Shown here one piece after another: positions 1 through 9,338 of a DNA stretch of 64,000 bases. Numbering within the stretch: the first letter of the stretch is position 1; each line of letters begins with the position of its first letter. The position numbers were made by a program, and so were the translations under genes. The notes beneath the pieces were generated by a model. The model saw only the letters and a list, made by a program, of their open reading frames with translations. It was not told where the DNA came from and ran no database searches. This stretch comes from Paenibacillus sp. FSL H8-0079 (GTDB taxonomy: Bacteria > Bacillota > Bacilli > Paenibacillales > Paenibacillaceae). The stretch spans positions 4,650,001 through 4,714,000 of the forward strand of contig NZ_CP150300.1 in assembly GCF_037991315.1 (NCBI RefSeq), given 5' to 3'.

Positions 1-1476
1 CAGCTCAGCATCTTTCATCATTTGCTCAACTTCAGCATCGCTCAAACCGCTGGAAGAAGTGATTGTGATTTTTTGAGTTTTGTTTGTACCTTTATCTGTT
101 GCAGATACGTTAACGATACCGTTGGCATCAATATCGAAGCTAACTTCGATCTGTGGAACGCCACGTGGAGCTGGCGGAATATCACCCAACATGAAACGTC
201 CAAGTGATTTGTTACCCGCTGCCATCTCACGCTCACCTTGCAGAACATGAATCTCAACGCTTGGTTGATTGTCTGCATATGTGGAGAACACTTGAGATTT
301 GCTTGTAGGGATCGTTGTGTTACGCTCGATCATTTTCGTGAATACGCCACCCGCTGTTTCGATACCCAGGGACAATGGAGTTACGTCGAGCAATACAACG
401 TCTTTCACATCACCAGTCAGTACGCCCGCTTGTACAGCAGCACCCAAAGCTACAACTTCATCCGGGTTAACGCCTTTGTGAGGGTCTTTACCAGTCAGTT
501 TTTTGATCGCTTCTTGTACTGCAGGAATCCGTGTAGAACCACCAACCAATACGATCTTGTCGATATCGTTAGCTGTCATACCCGCATCGCTCAATGCACG
601 ACGAGTTGGTTCAAGCGTACGCTCAACCAGACCTTCAGAGATTTCTTCAAATTTCGCACGGCTCAGGTTCAACTCCAAATGCTGAGGAACGCCATCAGCA
701 ACCGTGATGAACGGCAACGAGATCGTTGTAGTCAATACGCCGGAAAGTTCTTTTTTCGCTTTTTCCGCTGCATCTTTCAAACGTTGAACCGCTGCTTTAT
801 CTTTGCTCAAGTCAATGCCTTGATCTTTTTTGAATTCACTTACGAGGTAATCGATGATCACTTGGTCAAAGTCATCGCCGCCCAATTGGTTGTCCCCGCT
901 AGTTGCTTTAACTTCGAAGAAGCCATCACCCAGTTCAAGAATGGATACGTCGAACGTACCGCCACCCAAGTCATATACGAGGATCGTTTGGTCTTCGGAT
1001 TTCTCCATACCGTATGCCAAAGCTGCTGCTGTTGGCTCGTTGACGATACGCAAAACTTCCAAACCTGCAATTTTACCCGCATCTTTAGTCGCTTGACGCT
1101 GACTGTCATTGAAGTAAGCTGGTACAGTGATAACTGCTTGAGTTACCGTTTGACCCAGATAAGCTTCAGCATCGGATTTCAATTTTTGCAGGATGATTGC
1201 AGAGATCTCTTGTGCAGAGTAGTCTTTGCTATCGATTGTTTCCTTGTGGGAAGTACCCATGTGACGTTTGATCGACATGATGGTACGATCCGGATTCGTG
1301 ATGGCTTGACGTTTTGCTGTTTCACCGACAACGCGCTCTCCATCTTTTTTGAAACCTACTACGGATGGAGTTGTACGTGCGCCCTCCGGATTTGGAATTA
1401 CGACAGCCTCGCCGCCTTCCATTACTGCTACGCATGAGTTTGTTGTTCCTAAGTCAATACCGATTACTTTGCTCAT
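1..1476 (-). CDS. dnaK: Molecular chaperone DnaK (Hsp70), C-terminus cut by window edge
   Basis: This is the cytosolic ATP-dependent Hsp70 chaperone, which folds client proteins with DnaJ and GrpE. The frame opens at the ATG at 1476 with the Hsp70 start [13 protein letters not shown], preceded by a GAGGGAGG-like ribosome site, and stays open to base 1. It encodes 492 codons of a family near 610, so the nucleotide-binding domain (about residues 1-380) and much of the substrate-binding domain are present, and the C-terminal lid lies outside the window. It is the last visible gene of the hrcA-grpE-dnaK heat-shock operon. Identity is certain; only the end is missing. Confidence 0.98.
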   Translation of the reverse strand, partial: MSKVIGIDLGTTNSCVAVMEGGEAVVIPNPEGARTTPSVVGFKKDGERVVGETAKRQAITNPDRTIMSIKRHMGTSHKETIDSKDYSAQEISAIILQKLKSDAEAYLGQTVTQAVITVPAYFNDSQRQATKDAGKIAGLEVLRIVNEPTAAALAYGMEKSEDQTILVYDLGGGTFDVSILELGDGFFEVKATSGDNQLGGDDFDQVIIDYLVSEFKKDQGIDLSKDKAAVQRLKDAAEKAKKELSGVLTTTISLPFITVADGVPQHLELNLSRAKFEEISEGLVERTLEPTRRALSDAGMTANDIDKIVLVGGSTRIPAVQEAIKKLTGKDPHKGVNPDEVVALGAAVQAGVLTGDVKDVVLLDVTPLSLGIETAGGVFTKMIERNTTIPTSKSQVFSTYADNQPSVEIHVLQGEREMAAGNKSLGRFMLGDIPPAPRGVPQIEVSFDIDANGIVNVSATDKGTNKTQKITITSSSGLSDAEVEQMMKDAEL

Positions 1477-1636
1477 CCGAAAATTTCCTCCCTCAATAAT
1501 TTAAAATGAATGGGTCTGATATGACCCTTATTAGATGTTCATGTTGCTAATCGTGCTCTATGTGTACAAACTTTTATATTAAACTTCGCCCACATTGTTC
1601 AACCAAGGAGCCGACTCATTCTTTCCAATACGGAAA

Positions 1637-2200
1637 TTATGAGCTGACTTTAACCATAGCTGGACGAAGCACTTTATCTTTCAGCATGTAGCCTCTTTGG
1701 ACTTCCTCAACAACGATACCTTCTTCATATTCGTCGCTCTCCACTTGCATAATTGCTTGGTGGAATTCAGGATTGAACGGTTGTCCTACCGATTCCATTG
1801 CTGTCAGTCCTTCATTCGTCATCACAGTTTCCAATTGACGGAAAATCATTTGGATGCCTTTGGAGAAAGATTCGGACTCTGTTCCTTCCGGTACAGTAGC
1901 CATGGCGCGCTCGAAGTTATCAATAACCGGTACCAGTTCGGTGACCAGCTTCATCGAAGCGTATTTAGCCAATTCCTCTTTTTCCTTCTGTGTACGACGA
2001 CGGAAGTTGTCAAAATCAGCTTGTGCACGGACATAACGCTGCTGTTGCTCCTCAGCTTCTGCCTTCAGACGTGCAAGCTCATCCTGCTCCTGATCAGCGA
2101 TCTCTTCAGCTTGCGCTTCTGCAGCGCCAGCTTCATTGACAGGCTCCTGCTCAGCTGCTGTTACCTCTTGTTCTTCTGTAAATGATTGCTCCTCTTTCAA
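1637..2200 (-). CDS. grpE: Nucleotide exchange factor GrpE
   Basis: GrpE releases ADP from DnaK in the cytosolic Hsp70 cycle. The protein is about 187 residues: an acidic, Glu/Gln-rich N-terminus, a long helix (about residues 40-95, with FDNFRRRTQKEKEE) and a C-terminal beta domain with the GrpE signature around GYMLKDKVLRPAMVKV. I place the start at the TTG at 2200 because AAGGAGG lies 8 nt upstream; the GTG three codons earlier overlaps that ribosome site. It sits between hrcA and dnaK and is read from the CIRCE-controlled promoter. Confidence 0.95.
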   Translation of the reverse strand: MKEEQSFTEEQEVTAAEQEPVNEAGAAEAQAEEIADQEQDELARLKAEAEEQQQRYVRAQADFDNFRRRTQKEKEELAKYASMKLVTELVPVIDNFERAMATVPEGTESESFSKGIQMIFRQLETVMTNEGLTAMESVGQPFNPEFHQAIMQVESDEYEEGIVVEEVQRGYMLKDKVLRPAMVKVSS

Positions 2201-2244
2201 GATGTTCACCTCCTTATACGAATGAAATGGTTCATTCCCGTCTC

Positions 2245-3276
2245 TTATTTGAAACGATGCGTCAGCATCGCCGTCAAATCACGGGATAGTGTATTTAAAA
2301 TATGAATGACACGTGCGTAATCCATCCGTGTGGGTCCCAGAATACCGATGGAACCCAAAGCCTCACCGTCCAATGAATAGGAGGCTGTAATCAGGCTGCA
2401 GTTAGCAAAGGCTTCATGATCATTCTCGGTGCCTATTCGCACCTGAATACCAGATCCACCCGGCACGGGCATCATCAATTTCATGAGTGTTGGTGTCTCT
2501 TCCAGCAGGTCAAGAATATCTTTTACCTTTTCGATATCTTTAAACTCCGGTTGAGTCAACATGTTGGTGGCACCACTGAGGAACAGACGATTATCATGTT
2601 CATTGTCAAAGGCACTATTCAGCACCTGCATAACTTCCTCATAACGTGTAATATGCCGTTCCATCTCTTGCCCAAGTTCGGTATAGAGACGGGATTTCAA
2701 TTTGTAAATTGGCACGCCCACAAGCTTGGTATTTAACAGGCGAACCACATTCTCCATCTCGGCTACCGAGATTTCTGGTGGAATCTGGACCGTCTTATTC
2801 TCTACCTGACCTGTGTTGGTCACGATGATTGCTACAGCTTCACTCTCGTTCAGCGGAAGCAACTGGAAGTGACGAAGGGACGTATGGAATACTTCCGGTC
2901 CAAGCAGGATCGAAGTATAATTCGTCATATGTGACAAAATATTGGATGCATGCTGAATAACTTGTTCCATGACGTTCAGCTTTTCGGCGAAGAACGACTT
3001 CAGATCATCCAACTCTTGAGGCTCCACCTGATTCCAGGGAACCAAATGATCGACATAATATCGATAGCCTTTATGGGATGGAATACGTCCTGCCGATGTG
3101 TGCGGTTGTTCCAAGAAACCCATATCTTCAAGGTCCGCCATTTCATTACGGATCGTCGCCGGACTGTATCCAACATCTCCCCTTTTGGAAATGCTCCGGG
3201 ACCCTACGGGCTCAGCTGAACGGATATAGTCATCCACTATAGCGTTCAGAATCATTCGTTGACGCTCTGTTAACAT
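2245..3276 (-). CDS. hrcA: Heat-inducible transcription repressor HrcA
   Basis: HrcA binds the CIRCE operator and represses class I heat-shock genes; its activity is linked to GroEL. The protein is 343 residues, with an N-terminal winged helix (RQRMILNAIVDDYIRSAEP, GYSPATIRNEMADLE), followed by the GAF-like and inserted dimerisation domains. The start at 3276 has AGAAGGAGGG 8 nt upstream; a longer frame opening at 3312 lacks a ribosome site. It is first gene of hrcA-grpE-dnaK and lies 41 bp downstream of a perfect CIRCE, so it is autoregulated. Confidence 0.96.
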   Translation of the reverse strand: MLTERQRMILNAIVDDYIRSAEPVGSRSISKRGDVGYSPATIRNEMADLEDMGFLEQPHTSAGRIPSHKGYRYYVDHLVPWNQVEPQELDDLKSFFAEKLNVMEQVIQHASNILSHMTNYTSILLGPEVFHTSLRHFQLLPLNESEAVAIIVTNTGQVENKTVQIPPEISVAEMENVVRLLNTKLVGVPIYKLKSRLYTELGQEMERHITRYEEVMQVLNSAFDNEHDNRLFLSGATNMLTQPEFKDIEKVKDILDLLEETPTLMKLMMPVPGGSGIQVRIGTENDHEAFANCSLITASYSLDGEALGSIGILGPTRMDYARVIHILNTLSRDLTAMLTHRFK

Positions 3277-3316
3277 GGTGAGTATTCCCTCCTTCTGACT
3301 GTACTGTCCCATGTCG

Positions 3317-3343
3317 TTAGCACTCCGGTTAGATGAGTGCTAA
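3317..3343 (-). promoter_or_regulatory. CIRCE operator of the hrcA operon
   Basis: TTAGCACTC and GAGTGCTAA are separated by 9 bases, matching the CIRCE consensus exactly. The element lies between the vegetative promoter and the hrcA start, the standard place for HrcA repression. Confidence 0.97.
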
Positions 3344-3354
3344 GCGGTAATACA

Positions 3355-3384
3355 AAAATACCAAACTGACGTGAACATTGTCAA
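3355..3384 (-). promoter_or_regulatory. SigA-type promoter of hrcA-grpE-dnaK
   Basis: On the minus strand TTGACA (3384-3379) is followed after 18 bases by TATTTT (3360-3355), just upstream of CIRCE, so HrcA bound at CIRCE would cover the start of transcription. The -35 is perfect and the -10 is weak. Confidence 0.7.
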
Positions 3385-3470
3385 GTGAGTTTGATGAGTG
3401 GGCTCATCTATTTATAGTATAGACCAATGTCGGCGAGTACTAACAACTTTATTGAACATCCTTTGAAGTA

Positions 3471-3521
3471 AAAAGGACTGCATGTAGGGCAGAGGTTGAC
3501 TCGGCTCGATCCATGCAGTCC
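3471..3521 (-). terminator. Terminator after the GNAT gene
   Basis: GGACTGCATG and CATGCAGTCC form a perfect 10-bp stem with a long loop and are followed on the minus strand by TTTTTACTT. It begins about 10 bases after the GNAT stop codon and insulates the heat-shock operon. Confidence 0.75.
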
Positions 3522-3530
3522 ATTCAGTTG

Positions 3531-4001
3531 TTAGGCCGAAACGTTAAGCTCTTTTAATACCGCGATCTCATCACAACAATCCTGCTTGCTGCAATGAACA
3601 CAGTCGGTCCATACTTTCTCGGGGAAAATCTCTTTCTCCACCACGGCAAAGCCGTTTTTGAGGAAAAAGGATACTTCATAGGTCAACGCCATAACCTTAG
3701 GAATTTGTTGTTTCTCGGCTTCTTCTACCAGTCTGTCCAGCAATCGGGAGCCAATACCGAGCCCTTTATGCCCTTCCGAGATACCGAGTGATCTGACTTC
3801 CACCAAATCATTCCCCAAACGACAAAGCGACCCGCAACCCACCACTTCACCATCGACTTCGGCTACAACAAAGTGCTCCAGCTGTCGGTGCAGTATTTCC
3901 CGTGATCGCGGAAGCATGATCCCACGCTCTGCATAGCCCTTAATCATTTCATACAGTGGTTCAACATCTTCCGGCACGGCTTTTCTGCATATTACCGACA
4001 T
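3531..4001 (-). CDS. GNAT-family N-acetyltransferase
   Basis: A probable acetyl-CoA-dependent acetyltransferase of 156 residues with a single GNAT fold. The acetyl-CoA loop is visible as GHKGLGIGSRLL (residues 78-88), after the strand VEVRSLGIS. The tail carries a cysteine cluster, DCVHCSKQDCCDE (residues 133-145), which may bind a metal. The overall pattern resembles short ArgA-like acetyltransferases (N-acetylglutamate synthase type), but the substrate cannot be read from sequence. It lies alone between hemW and the hrcA operon, an insertion relative to Bacillus subtilis, and has its own terminator. Confidence 0.8.
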   Translation of the reverse strand: MSVICRKAVPEDVEPLYEMIKGYAERGIMLPRSREILHRQLEHFVVAEVDGEVVGCGSLCRLGNDLVEVRSLGISEGHKGLGIGSRLLDRLVEEAEKQQIPKVMALTYEVSFFLKNGFAVVEKEIFPEKVWTDCVHCSKQDCCDEIAVLKELNVSA

Positions 4002-4119
4002 CCTGCTCTCCTCCTATTACCAAGCTTTCCAGAGGAAAGCTGACTTCGTAGTTGTTAAAATAACACGCTCTGTAAAATCAATATGAATAAATATACAACA
4101 TAGCGTATAGAATTTCAAG

Positions 4120-5304
4120 CTACGAATTCAGCGATATGGACCCGATAAACTCCGCAAAAACGTCATTTCCGAACAGGATACCCTGCTCGCTCAGTCGGAA
4201 GCCGTCTGCCGTGCGCTCAAGCAATCCTGCGTTAAGCATTTTGCCCAAAGGCTTCGCAAACACTTCTTCCATGGACTCTCCGAACTGTTCGCTAAACCGT
4301 GAGGCCGAAGCTCCCTCCAACATTCTCAGTCCAACCATCAGATAATCTTCCATGGCCTCCGGCCGAGCGATCTCGAAATGATCCAGACGAGGCAGTCCTG
4401 CTCGCGAAGCTTCAACATAAGGATTTATACCTTTAATATTCATATGCCGTTCGCGGCCTACATATCCATGTGCACCTGCACCCAGACCATAGTAGTCCTC
4501 ATTACGCCAGTAGGTAATATTGTGACGACTCTCGAAGCCTGGCTTGGCAAAGTTACTGATCTCGTATTGTCCATAGCCCGCTTCTTTCATACGTCTCATT
4601 AATAGAAGATACATCTCGAGCTCGTCATCTTCATGAGGAAGAGGTAACTGGTTCTTCTGATACAGTGTATGGAAAAGCGTATTCTCTTCTACTTTCAGGC
4701 TGTAGATGGAGTAATGCGGCAGATCCAGTTCCAGCGCTTTGTCGATGCTCTCATTCAACATTTCAACGGTCTGATTCGGCAACCCGAACATCAGGTCAAT
4801 GGACAGGTTATTCAAGCCTGCTTTGCGAGCATTCTCCAGACTACGATATACATCATCCGTATTATGAATACGACCAATGCCTGTCAGCAGATCATTCTGG
4901 AAAGCCTGCACGCCAAAACTGACGCGATTGACGCCGCCTTCTTTCATGGCAGCGAGCTTCTCCGCATCCGTTGTTCCCGGGTTGGCTTCCATCGAAAATT
5001 CAATGTCGTCCGCCCAATTTGGGAAATACGTCTTCACGGAACGAAGAAACACTGCCATCTCATCTGGTTTCAGAGCTGTTGGCGTACCGCCACCTACAAA
5101 TATGGTCTTGATCTCACCCGGTGGATTGGCCTTAACTGTATGTTCCATCTCCCGTTCCAGCGCTTCGAGATATTGCATCACGGGCTGATCTTTCAGAACG
5201 TAGGAGTTAAAGTCGCAATAAAAACATTTATTCGTGCAAAAGGGAATGTGAAGATACACCGCTTGGGGCGCACCTGTCTTCCGGCTGTGTGCTGCCAATG
5301 TCAT
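4120..5304 (-). CDS. hemW: Radical SAM heme chaperone HemW
   Basis: A radical SAM protein related to coproporphyrinogen dehydrogenase HemN that acts in heme trafficking or insertion. The protein is 394 residues with the Fe-S ligand motif C23-x3-C27-x2-C30 (CTNKCFYC), the SAM-binding GGGTPT stretch and the HemN C-terminal domain (YWRNEDYYGLGAGAHGY). The start at 5304 has GAGGGGG 7 nt upstream; an upstream in-frame ATG at 5340 has none. Family proteins were often misannotated as oxygen-independent HemN. It follows lepA as in B. subtilis. Confidence 0.92.
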   Translation of the reverse strand: MTLAAHSRKTGAPQAVYLHIPFCTNKCFYCDFNSYVLKDQPVMQYLEALEREMEHTVKANPPGEIKTIFVGGGTPTALKPDEMAVFLRSVKTYFPNWADDIEFSMEANPGTTDAEKLAAMKEGGVNRVSFGVQAFQNDLLTGIGRIHNTDDVYRSLENARKAGLNNLSIDLMFGLPNQTVEMLNESIDKALELDLPHYSIYSLKVEENTLFHTLYQKNQLPLPHEDDELEMYLLLMRRMKEAGYGQYEISNFAKPGFESRHNITYWRNEDYYGLGAGAHGYVGRERHMNIKGINPYVEASRAGLPRLDHFEIARPEAMEDYLMVGLRMLEGASASRFSEQFGESMEEVFAKPLGKMLNAGLLERTADGFRLSEQGILFGNDVFAEFIGSISLNS

Positions 5305-5388
5305 GGCAAGTCCCCCTCTATTTGAAAAAAGGAAAGCCATCCGGCTTCCCTTTCAGCTTAGTTATTTAATATTCTGTGTTGTAACCAT

Positions 5389-5408
5389 GTTTGCAAGCAA
5401 ACGTCCTA
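5389..5408. repeat. Direct repeat copy 1, degenerate duplicate of the lepA 3' end
   Basis: GTTTGCAAGCAAACGTCCTA is identical to the 20 bases at 5510-5529 that include the lepA stop codon. The next ~17 bases are also similar to the end of lepA, which suggests a decayed tandem duplication. It contains the palindrome GTTTGCAAGCAAAC. Confidence 0.7.
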
Positions 5409-5509
5409 CAATTCAATTTCGATACACACATTCTGTGATGTACCCGAGACAAACTTTCGTTTATCCTTTCATACACAAATTATTGATGTACCAAAAGGAT
5501 TCACGTGAC

Positions 5510-5529
5510 GTTTGCAAGCAAACGTCCTA
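5510..5529. repeat. Direct repeat copy 2, overlapping the lepA stop
   Basis: Second copy of the 20-base repeat at 5389-5408. Here the palindrome is longer (GACGTTTGC-AA-GCAAACGTC), directly after the lepA TAG codon. No T-run follows on the minus strand, so it is not a standard terminator. Confidence 0.7.
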
Positions 5530-7341
5530 GTCATCAATTTTCAGTACCGCCATGAATGCCTCTTGTGGCACCTCGACGTTACCAACCTGCTTCATCCGCT
5601 TCTTACCTTCTTTCTGCTTCTCAAGCAGTTTCCGTTTCCGCGAGATGTCACCACCATAACACTTGGCAAGTACGTTTTTACGCATTGCTTTTACCGTTTC
5701 ACGAGCAACAACCTTGGTACCCACAGATGCCTGAATCGGCACCTCGAACATTTGCCGTGGAATCAGCTCTCGCAACTTCTCACAGATAATGCGTCCGCGG
5801 TTATACGCACGGTCACGGTGAACGATAAAGGACAAGGCATCGACTTGTTCGCCATTGAGCACGATGTCCATTTTTGCCAGATTGGACTGACGATAACCAG
5901 ACAGCTCATAGTCCAGGGATGCATATCCTTTGGTACTGGATTTCAACTGGTCGAAGAAGTCATATACAATCTCAGACAACGGGATCTGATAAGTAATGGT
6001 AACCCGGGTTGTGTCCAAATATTCCATATTCACATATTCGCCGCGTTTATTCTGACACAGCTCCATAATGGTACCTACATAATCATTCGGTACGATAATG
6101 TTTGCCTTAACGTATGGTTCCTCGACATAATCAATCCGTCCTACTTCAGGATAGTTGGATGGGTTGTCAATTTTCATCACATCACCGTTCGTCAAGGTAA
6201 CGTGATAGATTACACTTGGTGCAGTCGTGATCAACGGAATGTTGAATTCACGCTCAATACGCTCCTGGATAACGTCCATATGAAGCAGTCCAAGGAATCC
6301 GCAACGGAATCCAAAACCGAGTGCACTGGATGTTTCCGGCTCAAAGCTGAGCGAAGCATCGTTTAATTGCAATTTCTCCAACGCTTCACGCAAATCAACA
6401 TAGTCCGATGTTTCGATCGGATAGAGACCGCAGTATACCATTGGATTAATTTTGCGATAACCCGGCAAAGGTTCAGGTGTTGGATTTTTGGCGTCAGTCA
6501 CCGTATCTCCGACTTGTGTATCGCCTACATGCCGAATACCAGCAACGATAAATCCAACATCACCCACGTTCAGTTCGTCCACGATGGACATGCGAGGTTT
6601 GAACGCTCCAACTTCAATGACTTCAAATGTTTTACCTGTTGCCATCATTTTGATTTTGGAACCGGATTTGATTTTACCGTCAACAACACGTACATATACG
6701 ATTACACCTTTGTACGGGTCATAATGCGAGTCGAAAATCAGCGCTTTCAGCGGTTGATCCGGGTCGCCAGTCGGTGCTGGTACACTTTGCACCACTTGCT
6801 CCAGAATCTCTTTGATTCCAATACCTGCCTTGGCCGAAGCTAGAACAGCGTTGCTCGTATCCAAACCAATAACATCTTCTACTTCCTGCTTCACCCGATC
6901 AGGATCAGCGCTTGGAAGGTCAATTTTGTTGATAACCGGTAAAATTTCAAGATTATTGTCCAATGCCAGATACACGTTGGCGAGTGTCTGGGCTTCAATT
7001 CCCTGAGCCGCATCCACAACGAGTAGAGCGCCTTCACATGCTGCAAGGCTCCGTGATACTTCATACGTGAAGTCTACGTGTCCAGGTGTATCGATCAGAT
7101 TCAATAGATACTCTTCACCGTCATCCGCTTTGTAAGTCAAGGCTACTGCTTGTAGCTTGATCGTAATTCCACGTTCACGTTCGAGATCCATCTGATCCAG
7201 TACTTGTTCTTGCATTTCTCGTGTTGTCAGCGCACCTGTGTACTCCAAGATCCGGTCCGCAAGTGTTGATTTGCCGTGATCTATATGTGCAATAATAGAA
7301 AAGTTACGAATTTTACGTTGTCTTGCCCGAATATCAGTCAT
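5527..7341 (-). CDS. lepA: Elongation factor 4 (LepA), back-translocating GTPase
   Basis: A ribosome-bound translational GTPase of 604 residues, the usual family length. G1 is AHIDHGKST (residues 18-26), G3 is DTPGH and G4 is NKIDLP; domains II, III and V of the EF-G type follow, and the LepA-specific C-terminal domain ends near residue 604 ([18 protein letters not shown]). It starts with ATG at 7341 behind a GGGGGTAAGGA site and is preceded by a strong-looking promoter at 7379-7407. Neighbours yqxA and hemW are as in B. subtilis. Confidence 0.97.
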   Translation of the reverse strand: MTDIRARQRKIRNFSIIAHIDHGKSTLADRILEYTGALTTREMQEQVLDQMDLERERGITIKLQAVALTYKADDGEEYLLNLIDTPGHVDFTYEVSRSLAACEGALLVVDAAQGIEAQTLANVYLALDNNLEILPVINKIDLPSADPDRVKQEVEDVIGLDTSNAVLASAKAGIGIKEILEQVVQSVPAPTGDPDQPLKALIFDSHYDPYKGVIVYVRVVDGKIKSGSKIKMMATGKTFEVIEVGAFKPRMSIVDELNVGDVGFIVAGIRHVGDTQVGDTVTDAKNPTPEPLPGYRKINPMVYCGLYPIETSDYVDLREALEKLQLNDASLSFEPETSSALGFGFRCGFLGLLHMDVIQERIEREFNIPLITTAPSVIYHVTLTNGDVMKIDNPSNYPEVGRIDYVEEPYVKANIIVPNDYVGTIMELCQNKRGEYVNMEYLDTTRVTITYQIPLSEIVYDFFDQLKSSTKGYASLDYELSGYRQSNLAKMDIVLNGEQVDALSFIVHRDRAYNRGRIICEKLRELIPRQMFEVPIQASVGTKVVARETVKAMRKNVLAKCYGGDISRKRKLLEKQKEGKKRMKQVGNVEVPQEAFMAVLKIDD

Positions 7342-7378
7342 TCCTTACCCCCAGAAACAGCCTAGTGTCAATCACTTC

Positions 7379-7407
7379 ATTATAACAGTTGATGCAGAGT
7401 GCATCAA
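7379..7407 (-). promoter_or_regulatory. Probable SigA promoter of lepA with extended -10 and overlapping palindrome
   Basis: On the minus strand TTGATG (7407-7402) is followed after 17 bases by TATAAT (7384-7379), preceded by TGT, so the -10 is extended. The -35 and spacer overlap the perfect palindrome TTGATGCA-GAG-TGCATCAA (7389-7407), a possible operator. Confidence 0.7.
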
Positions 7408-7487
7408 TCCCGTGATGTCTTAACTTTATAATAAAGTGTGATTATCAAACTCCCAGAGGTTATATTGTACCTTTAAATCATGGTATT

Positions 7488-7844
7488 TTATTCAGCAACT
7501 CCGCTAAAAAGAGAGACCACCCACTTGATTCCACTATGAGAGAGATTTTGCAATAGTCCAGCTGTTTTGTCTGCCAACACATCAACCGGAGCTTTACTCT
7601 GATCTGCCCCAAGCACTTGGCTTGGTGACTGAACAGGTACAAATGTTTCTTTGACTTCCTTTTGGACAGGAGCAGTAGGAACAGATTCGGTAACTGATGA
7701 AGTTGGCTCTGTTGTCACAGCGGTTGACGTGCCGCCTGATGGATTACCCATATGAAAGTTGCTGCCGGCCAGCTGCATTCCAAACAGAACACCCAGCAAC
7801 ATTAATACAGCGATGGATAACAGTCTTTTACCGAATCTGGACAT
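7488..7844 (-). CDS. yqxA: YqxA-like DUF3679 membrane-anchored protein
   Basis: A 118-residue protein of unknown function with one N-terminal membrane segment (about residues 8-27) and a Ser/Thr/Pro-rich tail that would lie outside the cytoplasm. I call it from gene order (spoIIP-yqxA-lepA, as in B. subtilis), size and architecture; the sequence itself is poorly conserved. It lies 54 bp after spoIIP and may be cotranscribed with it during sporulation. Confidence 0.65.
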   Translation of the reverse strand: MSRFGKRLLSIAVLMLLGVLFGMQLAGSNFHMGNPSGGTSTAVTTEPTSSVTESVPTAPVQKEVKETFVPVQSPSQVLGADQSKAPVDVLADKTAGLLQNLSHSGIKWVVSLFSGVAE

Positions 7845-7898
7845 ATTCTTTGCCTCCTGTCACTCTCTACTATTTTCATCTTCATACATATATAGTCC

Positions 7899-9194
7899 CT
7901 ATCCACCCTGTGACGAGGTTTTTACACTGGCTTTGTCTACCTTCTGATCTTCCCAGTACACTTGCGCAATCATATCAGCGAGAATTTTGGATGTCCGTTG
8001 TAGTTCAGCCCCAGTATTATCAATCCCACCAATCTCAATCAAAATGCTGTTGGGTGAAAGGGTTTGGTTATACTCTCCGTTGTTGGCTCCTCCGCCGTCC
8101 TTGCCCCAGACACCACGGGATACCCCAGGATACTTAGCTTCCAGTTTCTTATGAATTTTCGCTGCAAAAGCTTCATTCTGCTGCCAATTCGGATTTTCAT
8201 GTCCAATGATGAAATACACTTTGGCGTAGCCCAAGTCATTAATAGTAGTCGTTGTTTTGCCATGACGCTGTGAATCACGATGAATGTCTATGAGATACGT
8301 CAGGTCGTCATTTTGAGCGAGTGCCGCTTTTACCGTTTGACGGGAGTATTTATAGGAATAGTTCCAGTTATAGTCCTTTACTTTGGTAGGATAATCATCT
8401 TTGGCGTGCTCTACGCCGATTCCCAGCTTCTCCAAACTGTCTGAGAGGTAGGTTCCCACTTGAAATACATTGCCTGTTGATTTGCCTGATGATGGATTGT
8501 CACTCTTCGTACCTAGTAGCGGATTGTAGCCTTCCCTTGGATGAGAATGATAGATGAGAACTGATTTTTTGCCTGTTGTCGGTGAGCCGCTATTGTCTTT
8601 CTCGCCATCCTTCGCTGGGGGGTCTCCTTTAACTTCTCCATCTCCAGGCTCGCTCGAATCAGGTGGATCCGTGTTGTCCTGACCTGGTGGAACATGCAGC
8701 TCACTACCGGGTTTTCCTCCACCCGCTGACGTCGTATCCGTAAGACCAGGACCGGGCTGATAATCTTCGGGAGCTTCGGCTTTTTCATTACCTGAGCCAG
8801 GTCGGAGCAGTACAGGTTGGTTGGAACCCATGCCCGGCATTTCTCTCGCAATCAGGCTCTTGGGATCTTGAGGGTTAACATTCGTCAGCAATTGGAAAAT
8901 AAAAGAGGTGAGATTCTCACCGGATATGGCAGAGGTCTGTTCTTTCTGGGTGAGATGAGGCATCTCCATACCCAGCATATCGACGAAAAAGCGACTTGAT
9001 ACAGCGCTCGCAAATCCTTTCATGGAAGAAACGGGTGAATTATTCAAGCGCTTCTCTGCCATGCCTCCCAGACCAAGTACGACAAAAAACAAGGCAGATA
9101 TGATCATAAGCAACAACAACGTACGGCCCATGGCCAGCACGTGCAGACATCTTTTTTTCCACTTCCCAATATTCCAGGCCAATATCTTGTTCAT
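7899..9194 (-). CDS. spoIIP: Stage II sporulation protein P
   Basis: SpoIIP is a membrane-anchored peptidoglycan amidase/endopeptidase that works with SpoIID and SpoIIM in septal thinning and engulfment. The protein is 431 residues: a TM segment near residues 22-46, a long Pro/Gly/Ser-rich linker, then the amidase-like C-terminal domain with YHSHPREGYNP, LIDIHRDS and ILIEIGGI, which hold the conserved His and Glu residues. The start at 9194 has AAGGAG 8 nt upstream, against a longer frame at 9221. It has its own transcription unit because gpr ends at a terminator. Confidence 0.93.
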   Translation of the reverse strand: MNKILAWNIGKWKKRCLHVLAMGRTLLLLMIISALFFVVLGLGGMAEKRLNNSPVSSMKGFASAVSSRFFVDMLGMEMPHLTQKEQTSAISGENLTSFIFQLLTNVNPQDPKSLIAREMPGMGSNQPVLLRPGSGNEKAEAPEDYQPGPGLTDTTSAGGGKPGSELHVPPGQDNTDPPDSSEPGDGEVKGDPPAKDGEKDNSGSPTTGKKSVLIYHSHPREGYNPLLGTKSDNPSSGKSTGNVFQVGTYLSDSLEKLGIGVEHAKDDYPTKVKDYNWNYSYKYSRQTVKAALAQNDDLTYLIDIHRDSQRHGKTTTTINDLGYAKVYFIIGHENPNWQQNEAFAAKIHKKLEAKYPGVSRGVWGKDGGGANNGEYNQTLSPNSILIEIGGIDNTGAELQRTSKILADMIAQVYWEDQKVDKASVKTSSQGG

Positions 9195-9287
9195 TCTGCT
9201 GTCTCCTTCCCTGCTGGACAACTCTTATACTTCAACTCTATGAGCCGGCCCAATTTGATAGAACAGGAAAATGAAAGATTCCATGAA

Positions 9288-9316
9288 CAAAAAAAGAAAG
9301 TCCGATAGATTCGGAC
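9288..9316 (-). terminator. Terminator after gpr
   Basis: GTCCGA and TCGGAC form a hairpin with a 5-base loop, followed on the minus strand by TTTCTTTTTTT, 22 bases after the gpr stop codon. Confidence 0.75.
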
Positions 9317-9338
9317 CTTCTTCTCAGCAGTTTAAGTT

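Noticed and set aside
238..1437. A 399-codon open frame on the plus strand
   Set aside because: It is antisense to dnaK, whose protein sequence is unmistakable; the frame is rich in Cys, Phe and Arg and has no ribosome site.
4023..4041. Inverted repeat AGCTTTCC-AGA-GGAAAGCT between the GNAT gene and hemW
   Set aside because: There is no T-run on either strand and no promoter that it clearly overlaps, so I could not call it a terminator or operator.
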